From: Bacillus nakamurai
Lineage (GTDB): Bacteria; Bacillota; Bacilli; Bacillales; Bacillaceae
Reading direction: 5' to 3'
Assembly (NCBI RefSeq): GCF_001584325.1
Contig: NZ_LSAZ01000015.1
Location: 62,001-126,000, forward strand
Length of the DNA: 64,000 nt
Every line of letters begins with the position of its first letter. The first letter of the stretch is position 1. The notes beneath the pieces are model-generated. The model saw only the letters and a program-made list of their open reading frames with translations, did not search any database and was not told where the DNA came from. A program made the translations under genes and the position numbers. Positions 25,572-34,929 of this stretch are shown here, piece after piece.

Positions 25572-26636
25572 ATGATAGCTAAGTTTACTGACAAACGATT
25601 GCTGACGATGCTGAATGAATGGTATACAGCCATGGGTAGGCGCCAATTTGATCTTGCCTGTTCCCATCAGGAAAAAATCAATCAGCATCTCCCCAAAATG
25701 AAAAAGAATACAAAGCTCTGGATCAGGTACCGGCTGTTTTTCTCGCGGTTTCAGCTGCTGTTTGAGAAAAAAGACGGACTCGAAGCGCTTTTCAGTGAGC
25801 TGAAGGCGCACAAAGATGTGATGGATCATGAATTGACTTATTATTTCTATTTTTTCAAAGGGTTATTCGACATGGTGAATGCCGCTCCGAATCGTGCGGT
25901 TTGCCGCTTTAAGGAAGCTGAACAGCACCTGCCGGCCATTAACGATCGGATTGAAGCCGCTGAATTTTATTATAAAACCGCCGGCGCTTATTATATGATG
26001 AAGTCACCTCCGCTTTCTATTCAATATGTCACGAAAGCCTTGCAGATCTACCAAAATCAATTCGGCTACATCAAAAAAATCCTCAGCTGCCAGCTGCTGC
26101 TCGCCGTAAATTACATTGACGAGGCGCGCTATGAAGAGGCAGAACAGCTCTTCAATGATTCCATAAAAAAAACGGTCCAGATCAATGACAATAACCTGCT
26201 GTGCCATGCCTATTATAATTATGGTTTCTTGAAAACCGCCGAAAAAAAAGATAAAGAGGCGCTCCGCTGCTACAAAAAGGTGTTGAAAAATCAGCGCTTC
26301 GAAGAGGAATCACCCGTTTCCTATCTTCATTGTGTATACGAAGCGGTCAGATCATTTTTTAAAACCGGTTCATTTGATGAAGGGCACGCCGTGCTGCAAA
26401 AAGGGTTAGATATTTCTGAAAAGGTGCAAAGCAAGATCATGAAGCTGAAGCTGATCACGCTTGAAACGCTTTACACATCTAAGCAAGATCCTTACGATAA
26501 ATTGCAAAAGCTCGTGCTTGAGCTGGAAAAAATTGAAGCTTGGGTGGATTTAGAGGTACTTTTGGAGGATATTACCGAATACTACAAAAAGAAGGGCGAT
26601 TTTGAGAAAGCCGCATTTTTTATCATGCGCGGCTGA
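25572..26636 (+). CDS. rapD: RapD, Rap-family TPR response-regulator phosphatase/inhibitor
   Basis: 354 residues of helical TPR repeats after a three-helix N-terminal bundle (MIAKFTDKRLLTMLNEWYTAMGRRQFDLA...). The ATG at 25572 with AGAGGTTGG upstream is preferred to the frame from 25530. Rap proteins bind Spo0F or ComA; RapD in B. subtilis lowers ComA-dependent competence. As there, no phr peptide gene follows: the next gene is convergent flhP, 18 bases away. Confidence 0.92.
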   Translation: MIAKFTDKRLLTMLNEWYTAMGRRQFDLACSHQEKINQHLPKMKKNTKLWIRYRLFFSRFQLLFEKKDGLEALFSELKAHKDVMDHELTYYFYFFKGLFDMVNAAPNRAVCRFKEAEQHLPAINDRIEAAEFYYKTAGAYYMMKSPPLSIQYVTKALQIYQNQFGYIKKILSCQLLLAVNYIDEARYEEAEQLFNDSIKKTVQINDNNLLCHAYYNYGFLKTAEKKDKEALRCYKKVLKNQRFEEESPVSYLHCVYEAVRSFFKTGSFDEGHAVLQKGLDISEKVQSKIMKLKLITLETLYTSKQDPYDKLQKLVLELEKIEAWVDLEVLLEDITEYYKKKGDFEKAAFFIMRG

Positions 26637-26654
26637 TCAAACCGCCCCTTCTTC

Positions 26655-27482
26655 TTATCTGACTGAGTTTATTAATCCAAGCATTTGATCTCCCATTGTA
26701 ATCGTCCGGCTGTTTAGCTGATAGGATCGCTGGGATACAATTAAGTCGGTCATTTCTTTCGACATATCGACATTTGAATTTTCAAGGGCTCCCTGCTCAA
26801 TGCTGATCGCCTGCCGGTTCGCTCCGGTAAGCTCTTCAAGCGCTGAGGCTTGATTGCCGTTCAGAGAAAACAGATTATCTCCTTCCGCATGAAGCTCCTG
26901 CGGATTGTTGATGTTGACGACACCGAGATTAAAGGACTGTGACCGGCCGCCCGTTTTCCCGTCAGAAGCCGTCAGCGTTCCGTTTTTATTGATCTTCACC
27001 TGGTTCAATGAACTGTCAATTTGGATGGCCTTTCCATTCTCATCAAGGATGGGATTGCCGCCGGCAGTCATAAGCTGAAGAAGACGATCATTTCCGGCAG
27101 CCGGCTTTAAATAAAGCGAGCCGTCTCTTGTATATACCCGACGGCCGCCCGCCTCTGCCTGCAGATATTGATAAGGAGATGTGAACGCGATATCAAGGTC
27201 ACGGTCGGTTTTTTTAATGCTTCCCTGTCCAGAGTCCATCCTGGCCGTCATAGCCGCTCCGACGCCGAGACGCAGGCCCGGCGGTGTTTTCCGTGTTTTT
27301 GCCGAATTTTCTTTTTTGTCATCTATCTGGTCAAATTGCTGTCTGACAAGCTCGGAAAAGCGGGAATCCCTCGCTTTATACCCTGTCGTATCACTGTTTG
27401 AAAGGTTGCTGCTGACTGTATCCATCTGCTGCTGAAGCTGATTCAGGGCTGTTGAAGCTGTCAGCATTGATCTGAGCATCAT
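26655..27482 (-). CDS. flhP: FlhP, flagellar basal-body rod (FlgG-like) protein
   Basis: 275 residues. The N-terminal rod motif TALNQLQQQMDTVSSNLSNSDTTGYKA and the C-terminal motif GALENSNVDMSKEMTDLIVSQRSYQLNSRTI are the paired helices of rod/hook proteins. It forms part of the distal rod and is co-transcribed with flhO, 21 bases upstream. Confidence 0.93.
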   Translation of the reverse strand: MMLRSMLTASTALNQLQQQMDTVSSNLSNSDTTGYKARDSRFSELVRQQFDQIDDKKENSAKTRKTPPGLRLGVGAAMTARMDSGQGSIKKTDRDLDIAFTSPYQYLQAEAGGRRVYTRDGSLYLKPAAGNDRLLQLMTAGGNPILDENGKAIQIDSSLNQVKINKNGTLTASDGKTGGRSQSFNLGVVNINNPQELHAEGDNLFSLNGNQASALEELTGANRQAISIEQGALENSNVDMSKEMTDLIVSQRSYQLNSRTITMGDQMLGLINSVR

Positions 27483-27503
27483 AATTGAATGTCCCCCATT
27501 TTC

Positions 27504-28310
27504 TTACACTTTCCCGATTTCATTAGCGGCTTTATCCATGCTTTTATCGTACGCCTGAATGACTTTCTGATTGGCTTCAAAGGATCTGTACGCTTCCGTC
27601 ATGTCTGTATATGTACTTGTTACATCCACATTGGAAAGCTCTGAAACGCCTTGTTTTAATGAATAGGAAACTTGCGGATTTGCCGCCGCGCTCGGCAGAT
27701 CAGTGCCGTCGGCCGTGCTGTATAAGTCATTGCCGTCCCTTTTCAGATTGCGCACGTCCTCTTCCATTCTGATGTCAATCCGTCCCGCCGTACGTCCGTT
27801 TGTTGTAACCGTCCCGTTTTCTGAAACGGCAAACTTTTCGTTATCGACCGTGATGGGCTGTCCTGCTGTTGATAAAACAAGATTTCCGTTAATCGTAAGC
27901 TGATTGTTATCATTTAATGAGAACGTGCTGCTTTTTGAATAACGGACGCCGCCCGCCGTTTGCACGGGGTAAAACAGCTCTGCGTTTTCATTTGTTTCTG
28001 CATTCTTCGGAACCTGGTTCTCCACAAGCGCGATATCCGTCGGCTGATCGGTCGTTTTCAGGCTGCCCTGTGTAAACAGCGGTTTCAGCTCCTGCATGTA
28101 TACTCCCGTGTTGACAGAACCGACCTTCGTTTTTTTGTCTCCTTCAATTCTGCTCAGCAGCATCTCGGGAAAAGCGCGGATAGAGCCTTGGTCTTCCTTG
28201 TAGCCTGACGTATTTGCGTTGGCGATGTTGTTCGACAGCATTTCCGTTCTTCTTTGCTGTGTAATCATTGCGGACGCTGCGGTATATAATCCTTTTAACA
28301 AGTTTTCCAC
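27504..28310 (-). CDS. flhO: FlhO, flagellar basal-body rod protein
   Basis: 268 residues, paralogous to FlhP: N-terminal YTAASAMITQQRRTEMLSNNIANANTSGYK and C-terminal QGVSELSNVDVTSTYTDMTEAYRSFEANQKVIQAYD. It is a rod component exported through the flagellar secretion system and the first gene of flhO-flhP. Confidence 0.93.
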   Translation of the reverse strand: MENLLKGLYTAASAMITQQRRTEMLSNNIANANTSGYKEDQGSIRAFPEMLLSRIEGDKKTKVGSVNTGVYMQELKPLFTQGSLKTTDQPTDIALVENQVPKNAETNENAELFYPVQTAGGVRYSKSSTFSLNDNNQLTINGNLVLSTAGQPITVDNEKFAVSENGTVTTNGRTAGRIDIRMEEDVRNLKRDGNDLYSTADGTDLPSAAANPQVSYSLKQGVSELSNVDVTSTYTDMTEAYRSFEANQKVIQAYDKSMDKAANEIGKV

Positions 28311-28421
28311 CTCTAAAATAGCATTTTTTCCAGTTGTTTCATCGGAACATTTGTTCTATAATGAAGATCAGCATTTTACTATATTATCGGTTTTTCCTAT
28401 CCGTTCGTGAAGGGTTTTAAG

Positions 28422-28455
28422 AAAAAAACCCCATTCTTTTTCAGAATGAGGTTTT
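28422..28455 (-). terminator. mbl terminator
   Basis: AAAACCTCATTCT and AGAATGGGGTTTTTTT form the stem, with the T-run on the minus strand just past mbl. Confidence 0.85.
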
Positions 28456-28459
28456 ATGA

Positions 28460-29461
28460 TCAGCTCAGTTTGCGTTTTGGAAGCTTATCCATGTTATCAA
28501 GCATTACACCGGTTCCGATCGCAACACAGTCCATCGGGTTTTCAGCGACAAGCACCGGAACCCTCAGTTCTTCAGCGAGCAGCTGGTCAAGGCCGTTTAA
28601 CAGCGCTCCGCCGCCGGTAATAATGACGCCGCGGTCGATAATGTCAGCGGACAGCTCAGGCGGTGTTCTTTCAAGGACTTGCTTGGCCGCCTGCACAATG
28701 ACAGCGACTGATTCACGAAGGGCTTCCTCGACTTCTTTACTGTTGACCGTAATCGTTCTCGGCAGACCGGATACCATATCACGGCCGCGAATGGTGATTT
28801 CTTCATGACGTGCGTCTGGGAAAACCGTTGCGACCTTCACCTTAATATCTTCAGCGGTACGTTCGCCGATCAGCAGCTTGTACTCGCGTTTGATATAATT
28901 TAAGATTTCCATGTCAAACTTGTCCCCAGCCATTTTAATAGAAGAGGAGGTGACAATATCGCCCATTGAAATAACTGCGATATCAGTCGTACCGCCTCCT
29001 ATGTCTACAACCATGTTACCGCTTGGCTGAAATATTTCCATACCCGCGCCGATAGCGGCAACTTTCGGTTCTTCTTCAAGGTACACATGCTTTCCGCCGC
29101 TTTTTTCAGCTGCTTCTTTAATCGCTTTTTGCTCAACGGACGTAATATTCGTCGGGCAGCAGATCAGCATGCGCGGTTTTGAGAAAAGGCCCTTTACATT
29201 CAGTTTGTTAATGAAGTGCTTCAGCATGGCTTCTGTTACTTCAAAATCTGCGATTACTCCGTCTTTCATCGGGCGAATCGCAACAATATTCCCAGGGGTA
29301 CGTCCAACCATTCGTCTGGCTTCTTCGCCGACAGCCAGCACTTTTCCGCTGTTTTTATCAAGCGCCACAACGGATGGCTCATTCAGAACAATTCCTTTAC
29401 CTTTTACATGGATCAGTACATTTGCAGTACCGAGGTCAATTCCAATATCCCTTGCAAACAT
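28460..29461 (-). CDS. mbl: Mbl, MreB-like actin homologue
   Basis: 333 residues with actin-fold phosphate loops: DIGIDLGTANVLIHVKG near the start and VVDIGGGTTDIAVISMG near residue 160. The adenosine-binding GGGALLNGLD is near 285. It forms membrane-bound filaments that guide lateral wall synthesis with MreB and MreBH. It follows spoIIID on the minus strand. Confidence 0.96.
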   Translation of the reverse strand: MFARDIGIDLGTANVLIHVKGKGIVLNEPSVVALDKNSGKVLAVGEEARRMVGRTPGNIVAIRPMKDGVIADFEVTEAMLKHFINKLNVKGLFSKPRMLICCPTNITSVEQKAIKEAAEKSGGKHVYLEEEPKVAAIGAGMEIFQPSGNMVVDIGGGTTDIAVISMGDIVTSSSIKMAGDKFDMEILNYIKREYKLLIGERTAEDIKVKVATVFPDARHEEITIRGRDMVSGLPRTITVNSKEVEEALRESVAVIVQAAKQVLERTPPELSADIIDRGVIITGGGALLNGLDQLLAEELRVPVLVAENPMDCVAIGTGVMLDNMDKLPKRKLS

Positions 29462-29640
29462 CTATTTATATCCTCCTTGACATCTGTTTCACAGTAAATA
29501 TCCACATTGTGCCCTAATTATATATATTATCATAATTTATCAAAAAAAAGCTCCTGTTCCTTATAAGTTCTTTACAAAATTTTGCGGATATTCATGAAAA
29601 AATGCCGGGAAGATAAAAACGGGACGGAAGACGTCAGACG

Positions 29641-29922
29641 TTACGGCTGCTGAACGGGTTCTCCTTCGAGAATTTCATCCTTTTTGTACTTTAATTTGGT
29701 CGCCTCTCCCCCTCTTAAATGCCGAATGGATTTATGATAATCGAGTATTTCTTTCACTTCATTTGCCAGGTCTGGATTGATTTCAGGCAAACGCTCTGTT
29801 AAATCCTTGTGTACGGTACTTTTGGAAACACCAAACTCCTTCGCAATGACACGAACAGTTTTTTTCGTCTCCACGATATACTTTCCAATCTTGATTGTTC
29901 GCTCTTTGATGTAATCGTGCAC
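29641..29922 (-). CDS. spoIIID: SpoIIID, mother-cell transcription regulator
   Basis: 93 residues from a GTG at 29922 (GGAGGT site). It begins VHDYIKERTIKIGKYIVETKKTVRVIAKEFGVSKSTVHKDL, a helix-turn-helix at about 23-43. A basic C-terminal region (KLKYKKDEILEG) adds DNA contacts. It acts after sigma-E, switching mother-cell genes on and off and helping make sigma-K. A small leader ORF and a sigma-E promoter lie upstream. Confidence 0.96.
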   Translation of the reverse strand: MHDYIKERTIKIGKYIVETKKTVRVIAKEFGVSKSTVHKDLTERLPEINPDLANEVKEILDYHKSIRHLRGGEATKLKYKKDEILEGEPVQQP

Positions 29923-30046
29923 ACCACTCGACCTCCCCAGTTGGATGTGAGAAGTGTGAAATGAGATCCGTATTCTGTAAAGATTCACTGATGATGTCGC
30001 TTCTTCGTTGTCGGATTATATAAGTAGGTTTTTGAAATATGCCCAC
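29783..30046 (-). CDS. usd: Leader ORF upstream of and overlapping spoIIID (usd-like)
   Basis: A frame starting MGIFQKPTYIIRQRRSDIIS at 30046, with a GAGGTGAGGG site. It runs through the spoIIID ribosome site and into spoIIID in another frame. B. subtilis has a short leader gene, usd (about 36 codons as I recall), whose translation is needed for spoIIID translation. The position fits. Here the frame stays open for 87 codons, so it is either a longer version or I have not located the true stop of the ancestral ORF. Confidence 0.5.
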   Translation of the reverse strand: MGIFQKPTYIIRQRRSDIISESLQNTDLISHFSHPTGEVEWCARLHQRANNQDWKVYRGDEKNCSCHCEGVWCFQKYRTQGFNRAFA

Positions 30047-30086
30047 GATCCCTCACCTCAAACACTCTCTTTGATAGGTTTGTAAC

Positions 30087-30115
30087 AGTGTATTAGCATT
30101 CAATTGGGAATATGC
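30087..30115 (-). promoter_or_regulatory. Sigma-E promoter of usd-spoIIID
   Basis: Minus-strand GCATATT (-35) and AATACACT (-10) are separated by 14 bases, close to the sigma-E consensus, about 40 bases before the leader ORF. Confidence 0.75.
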
Positions 30116-30193
30116 TAAAAACTCAATGAGGACAAGGGGTGAAACACAATTTTCTGTTTATTCAAGGGACGAAATCCATTTCTTACGATGGTC

Positions 30194-30250
30194 TTTACAT
30201 CCCCGTTCTCCTCCTGTAGAATGAAACAATGAAATTAGTTACTTAGGTAA
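30194..30250 (+). promoter_or_regulatory. ywoH-ywoG promoter with a MarR-type operator
   Basis: TTTACA, 17 bases, TAGAAT (30194-30222). About ten bases after the expected start point is TTACTTAGGTAA (30239-30250), a near-perfect inverted repeat typical of MarR sites, suggesting autorepression by YwoH. Confidence 0.6.
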
Positions 30251-30272
30251 ATTTTTTAGAAGGAGAACGGAA

Positions 30273-30689
30273 ATGACCCACGTCAACAGACGCCTCATTC
30301 ATCAAATCAATCAATGCGCCCGCCTGATTACCAAAAAAGCCAATGAACGGCTGGAGCCATTCGGCTTGTACTCTTCTCAATGGTCGATTCTATATTGCTT
30401 AAAAACGATCGGACCGATGACCCAAAAGGAGATCTGGTCCTATTTAAACGTGGAGGCGCCGACCGTTACAAGAACGATCAAACGCCTTGAAGAAAACGGC
30501 TGGATTCAGCGGGAACAAGGAGAAGACAAGCGGGAGAAGCTCGTCGTCCTGACTAAGGAAGCTGAATTAAAATACGATGGCATCAATAAAGAGATGCTGA
30601 AGTTTGAGAAAGACATGCTTGCGGATTTCCAAGACGGGGATAAGGAAGCTTTTTCTGAGTTTCTGAATGTGTTTTTAAATAAATGTTAA
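30273..30689 (+). CDS. ywoH: YwoH, MarR-family regulator
   Basis: 138 residues. A winged helix lies near 40-100 ([45 protein letters not shown]), followed by the usual helical dimer ends. AGAAGGAGAA precedes the ATG. It overlaps ywoG by seven bases and probably represses this efflux pump until its ligand appears; the ligand is unknown. Confidence 0.9.
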   Translation: MTHVNRRLIHQINQCARLITKKANERLEPFGLYSSQWSILYCLKTIGPMTQKEIWSYLNVEAPTVTRTIKRLEENGWIQREQGEDKREKLVVLTKEAELKYDGINKEMLKFEKDMLADFQDGDKEAFSEFLNVFLNKC

Positions 30690-31906
30690 GAAAGGGAAGT
30701 GCTGTACTTTTGAATAAATCTGACTCGATTTGGACCAAAGATTTTATTATGGTCGTACTCGTGAATTTATTTGTATTTGTGTTCTTTTATACGTTTTTGG
30801 CCGTGCTGCCTATTTATATGATTCAGGAGCTGGGCGGCAGCGAATCACAAGGAGGGCTTTTGATCAGCCTTTTCCTATTATCCGCTATTATTACCCGGCC
30901 TTTTTCCGGGGCGATTATCGAACGGTTCGGGAAAAAGAGAATGACGATTGTGTCGCTGGCTGTGTTTGCCTTATCTTCTTTTCTGTATTTGCCGATCCAC
31001 AACTTTTATCTGCTTCTCGGACTGCGCTTTTTCCAAGGCATCTGGTTCAGCATTTTAACGACGGTAACAGGGGCGATTGCCGCCGACATCATTCCCGTCA
31101 AGCGGCGCGGAGAGGGGCTCGGATATTTTGCAATGTCTATGAACCTCGCCATGGCGATCGGTCCGTTTCTCGGTTTAAGCCTTGTTAAGGTGATTTCGTT
31201 CCCCGTGTTCTTTACGATTTTTGCCGTTTTTGTTTCTTTAGGCTTGCTGATCGCTTTAATGATTAAGGTTCCGGGCAAAAATGACAGCGGAACGACTGTG
31301 TTCCGTTTCTCATTCTCCGACATGTTTGAAAAAGGCGCGTTGAAAATTGCGATTGTCGGGTTATCGATTTCTTTTTGTTATTCAAGCGTGACGTCTTATT
31401 TGTCCGTTTATGCAAAAACGATCCACCTATTGGATGTCAGCGGTTATTTCTTCGTTTGTTTCGCGGTGACGATGATGGCGGCCCGTCCTTTCACAGGGAA
31501 GCTGTTTGACAAGGTCGGACCGGGAATCGTCATCTATCCGTCGATTATCGTTTTCTCCGCAGGCCTGTGCCTGCTGTCTATGACAAACAGCGCCTTTATG
31601 CTTCTCTTATCAGGAGCTGTGATCGGTCTTGGATACGGATCGATTGTGCCGTGTATGCAGACGCTGGCGATTCAAAATTCGCCCGGCCACCGTTCAGGCT
31701 TTGCAACGGCGACTTTCTTCACCTTCTTTGACAGCGGAATTGCCGGCGGGTCTTATGTGTTCGGCCTCTTCGTCGCTTCCGCAGGATTCCATACGATTTA
31801 TCTGGCAGCGGGGCTGATCGTTCTGATTGCTTTGCTGCTGTATGGCTGGAGCCAGAAAAAAAGAGCGCCGCTCGAAGCGGACGGAAACGTCTCAATTGCA
31901 GACTGA
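30683..31906 (+). CDS. ywoG: YwoG, major facilitator superfamily efflux transporter
   Basis: 407 residues with about 12 membrane segments. The MFS loop motif between TM2 and TM3 is visible as [12 protein letters not shown], with a related repeat in the second half ([10 protein letters not shown]). The frame opens [21 protein letters not shown]; a TTG at codon 10 may be the real start, after AAGGGAAGTG. It is the second gene of a MarR-controlled pair, so drug or metabolite export is likely. Confidence 0.88.
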   Translation: MLRKGSAVLLNKSDSIWTKDFIMVVLVNLFVFVFFYTFLAVLPIYMIQELGGSESQGGLLISLFLLSAIITRPFSGAIIERFGKKRMTIVSLAVFALSSFLYLPIHNFYLLLGLRFFQGIWFSILTTVTGAIAADIIPVKRRGEGLGYFAMSMNLAMAIGPFLGLSLVKVISFPVFFTIFAVFVSLGLLIALMIKVPGKNDSGTTVFRFSFSDMFEKGALKIAIVGLSISFCYSSVTSYLSVYAKTIHLLDVSGYFFVCFAVTMMAARPFTGKLFDKVGPGIVIYPSIIVFSAGLCLLSMTNSAFMLLLSGAVIGLGYGSIVPCMQTLAIQNSPGHRSGFATATFFTFFDSGIAGGSYVFGLFVASAGFHTIYLAAGLIVLIALLLYGWSQKKRAPLEADGNVSIAD

Positions 31907-31913
31907 CATGACA

Positions 31914-31944
31914 AGAAGCCGGGTGCTGCGCCCGGCTTCTTTTT
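31914..31944. terminator. Terminator between ywoG and the ywoE remnant
   Basis: AGAAGCCGGG and CCCGGCTTCTTTTT form a perfect ten-pair stem. Confidence 0.9.
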
Positions 31945-32574
31945 ATTCAGCGGCTCTGTCCCTCACCATTTCTTTCAATGCCTGCGTATAAGGCGGATGG
32001 ACATACATGAGTGCCGTGCAGCTCAGAGATGACGCCAGCACACCCGCAAACCACGAAATGTCGTAAAGGCTGCTGAACGCGGGCACATACATTCTGATTA
32101 AGGAAATAAACGCGCCGAGCAAAGTTGCGGCAAACGCCCGGTAGTTGTAGCCTTTGTAATAAGTGTACCGTCCGGTTTCTGAATAGAGGTCCTCTAGCGG
32201 TGCTTCCTGCAAAGGTTTGAATGCCGAGCCACATAATGGCCGTAAATGCCCTGAGAAGCGCCGGAATGTTTGCACCGTATATTCCATACTCTGATAATCA
32301 CCGGGAACGGAAGCCCGTATTTCGTGCCCGCATGCCCGTTTAAGGCAAGAGCGCCGAACAAAATGAGCGAAGCTGTCACAATAATGGCGAGAACCTGCCA
32401 TAGTGAAAGGCCGATTGCAATCAGCCCGCCCACCGTCGCATAGGTCGGGATGTTATGAATGCAGCCCATCCAAATGGACGCAAAATTCACTGCTTTCCAC
32501 GTCCGTTTTTCGTCATCTAATGGCAGCAAATCTTCATTGCTCAGCCGACTGTAAACCTGCTTTGGCTTCTTCAT
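31943..32574 (-). pseudogene. ywoE: Collapsed NCS1-family permease gene (ywoE/allantoin permease-like)
   Basis: The ATG at 32574 has a strong AAGGAGGGGG site and reads MKKPKQVYSRLSNEDLLPLDDEKRTWKAVNF, then two membrane segments and KYGLPFPVIIR, as in NCS1 purine/allantoin permeases. After 'VIIR' the frame shifts; another frame continues EYGIYGANIPALLRAFTAIMWLGIQTFAGST. Then, in a third frame, the C-terminal LEDLYSETGRYTYYKGYNYRAFAATLLG end follows. The bulk of the membrane core is missing (relatives are about 490 residues). No functional permease can be made. Confidence 0.88.
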
Positions 32575-32695
32575 CTTCCCCCTCCTTCATGTACGAATTC
32601 CTCACGTCTCACGTGACCTAATATAACTTAAAATTCAGCGAATGGCATTGGACGTTGTCTACAATCTTTGTTTTTGAATTTGAACACATTACATA

Positions 32696-32728
32696 TAAAA
32701 AAAGAGACAGACCATGTCCGCCTCTTTC
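32696..32728 (-). terminator. ywoD terminator
   Basis: AAAGAGGCGGACA and TGTCTCTTTTTTT arms with small mismatches, directly after ywoD. Confidence 0.75.
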
Positions 32729-32745
32729 GTAAAAATTTAAAGGTT

Positions 32746-34110
32746 TTATGATGCCTTTTTCAGCAATACCGAAAACCGGAATGCCATGAATAGGCTTAAG
32801 ACTCCGACGATAATGAGGATTGTGCCGAGCATATGAAAATGACCTGCGGTAATTTCTTTTCCAAAAAGGATGCCCAATATGACAGATGACAAAATCGAAC
32901 CTAAATAACGGCAGGTTTGAAACAAACCGGACGTTGTCCCGACCATATCAGAAGGGCTTGTTTTCAGCATAGCCGCTTGAAACGTCACGTTTCCGAAGCC
33001 GTACCCGACCCCTAATACAGACAGAATCAGCCCCTTTCCTATCATGGGCGCTTGAAGAAAAAAGAAAGTTAACAGAACAGCTCCCGCAGCTGTCAGACAC
33101 GTTCCGGCGACAATCGGCTGAAGGAGCCCCTTCTTATCAATCCACTTCCCCGTCAGAGGCGATACCACAATACTCATGCCTGACATAAACAGCATAATTA
33201 AACCGCTTGTCTGAACCGACAAATGCATTTCATCCTGAAAATAACTCGGAAGTCCGAAAAAGATACAGTAAAAAAAGATATTCAGCAAAATAAACTGAAT
33301 GTACACCGACGAGAGCTTTCGATGCGTTTTAAACAGCCTGACATCGATAAACGGCTTTTCCGTCTTTAACTCACGCCAGATAAACAGCCCGATAAACAAG
33401 ATCCCGAATACACCCTCTATATAATGAGGTTTGGTACTGAAGGACAGCAAAAAAGACAGGAGAAGTATAATCGCGCCGGCAAACAGCAGAATGCCCGCCG
33501 TATCCAGCTCGCGGAGAATCGCTTTCATTCCGCCGGTCTTGCGTTTTTCATCTTTCGGGAACATATACATGCCGAGAAAAAAGCTGAGAATGATAAACGG
33601 CAGATTGACGAAAAAGATCGCCGGCCACCCTCCCCACACGATCAGAAAGCCGCCGAGGGTCGGGCCAAGCGCCGTCATGGCAGACGCAAAGATGGACAGA
33701 ACCGCTAATGCCGATGCCTGCCGCTCCCGAATGTTTGAACGGATCAACCCGACGCCCGACGGATAAATCGCACTGCTCCCAATGGATTGAAACAGCCTCA
33801 TGATCAGCAGGGTCATAAAGGTCGGCGCAAACGGCGCGCCGACTGCTGACACAGCGACAAGGAGTAATCCGAACAGAAACAGCTTTTTCCTGCCGAGCAT
33901 ATCCCCGAGTTTTCCGGTTACAGGCTGTGCCACCGCGCTCGCCAGGTAAAATGAAGAAATCAGCCAGGACACCGTTGTGAACGACAAGTGAAATTGATGC
34001 TGAATACTGTGCAGCGCAAGAGAAATCATGGACGAATTCAACGGGTTCAGCATCGTGCCGGAAGCCACTGCCGTCAGAAAGAGGACGCGGCTTTTTTTAG
34101 AGATCGTCAT
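32746..34110 (-). CDS. ywoD: YwoD, MFS drug transporter (DHA2/EmrB-type)
   Basis: 454 residues with about 14 hydrophobic segments. MFS motif A is visible as GKLGDMLGRKKLF after TM2, and a motif C-like GPTLGGFLIVWGGWPAIFFVNLP near residue 150 is typical of antiporters. It overlaps ywoC by four bases as the second gene of the pair. Substrate unknown. Confidence 0.9.
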   Translation of the reverse strand: MTISKKSRVLFLTAVASGTMLNPLNSSMISLALHSIQHQFHLSFTTVSWLISSFYLASAVAQPVTGKLGDMLGRKKLFLFGLLLVAVSAVGAPFAPTFMTLLIMRLFQSIGSSAIYPSGVGLIRSNIRERQASALAVLSIFASAMTALGPTLGGFLIVWGGWPAIFFVNLPFIILSFFLGMYMFPKDEKRKTGGMKAILRELDTAGILLFAGAIILLLSFLLSFSTKPHYIEGVFGILFIGLFIWRELKTEKPFIDVRLFKTHRKLSSVYIQFILLNIFFYCIFFGLPSYFQDEMHLSVQTSGLIMLFMSGMSIVVSPLTGKWIDKKGLLQPIVAGTCLTAAGAVLLTFFFLQAPMIGKGLILSVLGVGYGFGNVTFQAAMLKTSPSDMVGTTSGLFQTCRYLGSILSSVILGILFGKEITAGHFHMLGTILIIVGVLSLFMAFRFSVLLKKAS

Positions 34111-34673
34111 TTTGTTTGCGCGATAAATTCTTCCGTCGTCCGGTTTCTGCCGATTTTCGGGAAGATAAACTTGAGCGCCGCCTCATGCTGCTCTTCACTG
34201 AATGAAGCCATCGCGTCAGTGACGAATATTTGATGATACCCAAGCTGAAAAGCTTCTCGCGCCGTGCTTTCCACTCCAATGTTTGTCGCAATTCCGCATA
34301 ATACAATCGTGTCAATTCCGCGTCTTCTAAGCTGCAAATCTAAATCCGTTCCGAAAAACGCGCCCCATTGCCGTTTTGTGACCGTATAATCATTCTCTTT
34401 CACTCCGATTTCAGGCACAAACTCCGCCCAATCCGCCGCTGGCGCCGTAAGGCTCTTCACCGGTTCATCCGTCAGCGGCTTCAGTGCGTCCGCTCCGTCA
34501 TGAAACGCCACATTCACAAAACTGATGAATCCGCCTTTCTCCCGGAATACATCAATTAATTTTTTCGTATTCGGCACAACTGCGCCGCTCTTATCGATCG
34601 GCACGATGCCTTTTTGTAAATCAATAATGACTAAAGCTGTTTTTTCAAATTGAAGATTCAGTGATGTTGTCAT
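34107..34673 (-). CDS. ywoC: YwoC, isochorismatase-family hydrolase
   Basis: 188 residues of the cysteine hydrolase/isochorismatase fold. The catalytic Asp is in LVIIDLQKGIVP, a lysine lies in the VTKRQWGAFFGTDL stretch, and the nucleophilic Cys is in IVLCGIATNIGVESTAREA near residue 120. It hydrolyses an amide, vinyl ether or similar bond; the substrate is unknown. Near purine and nitrogen genes it may act on a ureide-like amide, but that is inference. Confidence 0.88.
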   Translation of the reverse strand: MTTSLNLQFEKTALVIIDLQKGIVPIDKSGAVVPNTKKLIDVFREKGGFISFVNVAFHDGADALKPLTDEPVKSLTAPAADWAEFVPEIGVKENDYTVTKRQWGAFFGTDLDLQLRRRGIDTIVLCGIATNIGVESTAREAFQLGYHQIFVTDAMASFSEEQHEAALKFIFPKIGRNRTTEEFIAQTK

Positions 34674-34830
34674 AAAAATTCCTCCTGATGCGGTTAGTGT
34701 TTCTCACGCCGTTTATTTTACTCTTTCTCAGAAAGGATTTCTTTCGCCGCGGCTTCTGGCGGGTATTATACGGATATAAAGTCACGCTTTTTACCATTGG
34801 GCGGCCGGCATAACATATCACAAAAAATCA

Positions 34831-34881
34831 TGTTAGAAAAACTGACATGAAAATGTTTTATCATTCTTTTTTCTCTATAAT
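34831..34881 (+). promoter_or_regulatory. nrgAB promoter with TnrA box
   Basis: The 17-mer TGTTAGAAAAACTGACA at 34831-34847 fits the TnrA/GlnR consensus TGTNANAWWWTMTNACA with one mismatch. A TATAAT -10 lies at 34876-34881, placing the box centre about 49 bases upstream of the expected start. This is the geometry known for TnrA activation of nrgAB. Confidence 0.85.
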
Positions 34882-34929
34882 AATGAATTAATAATTGTTT
34901 TCATTCTGAATGAGACGGAGGAATAAGAC

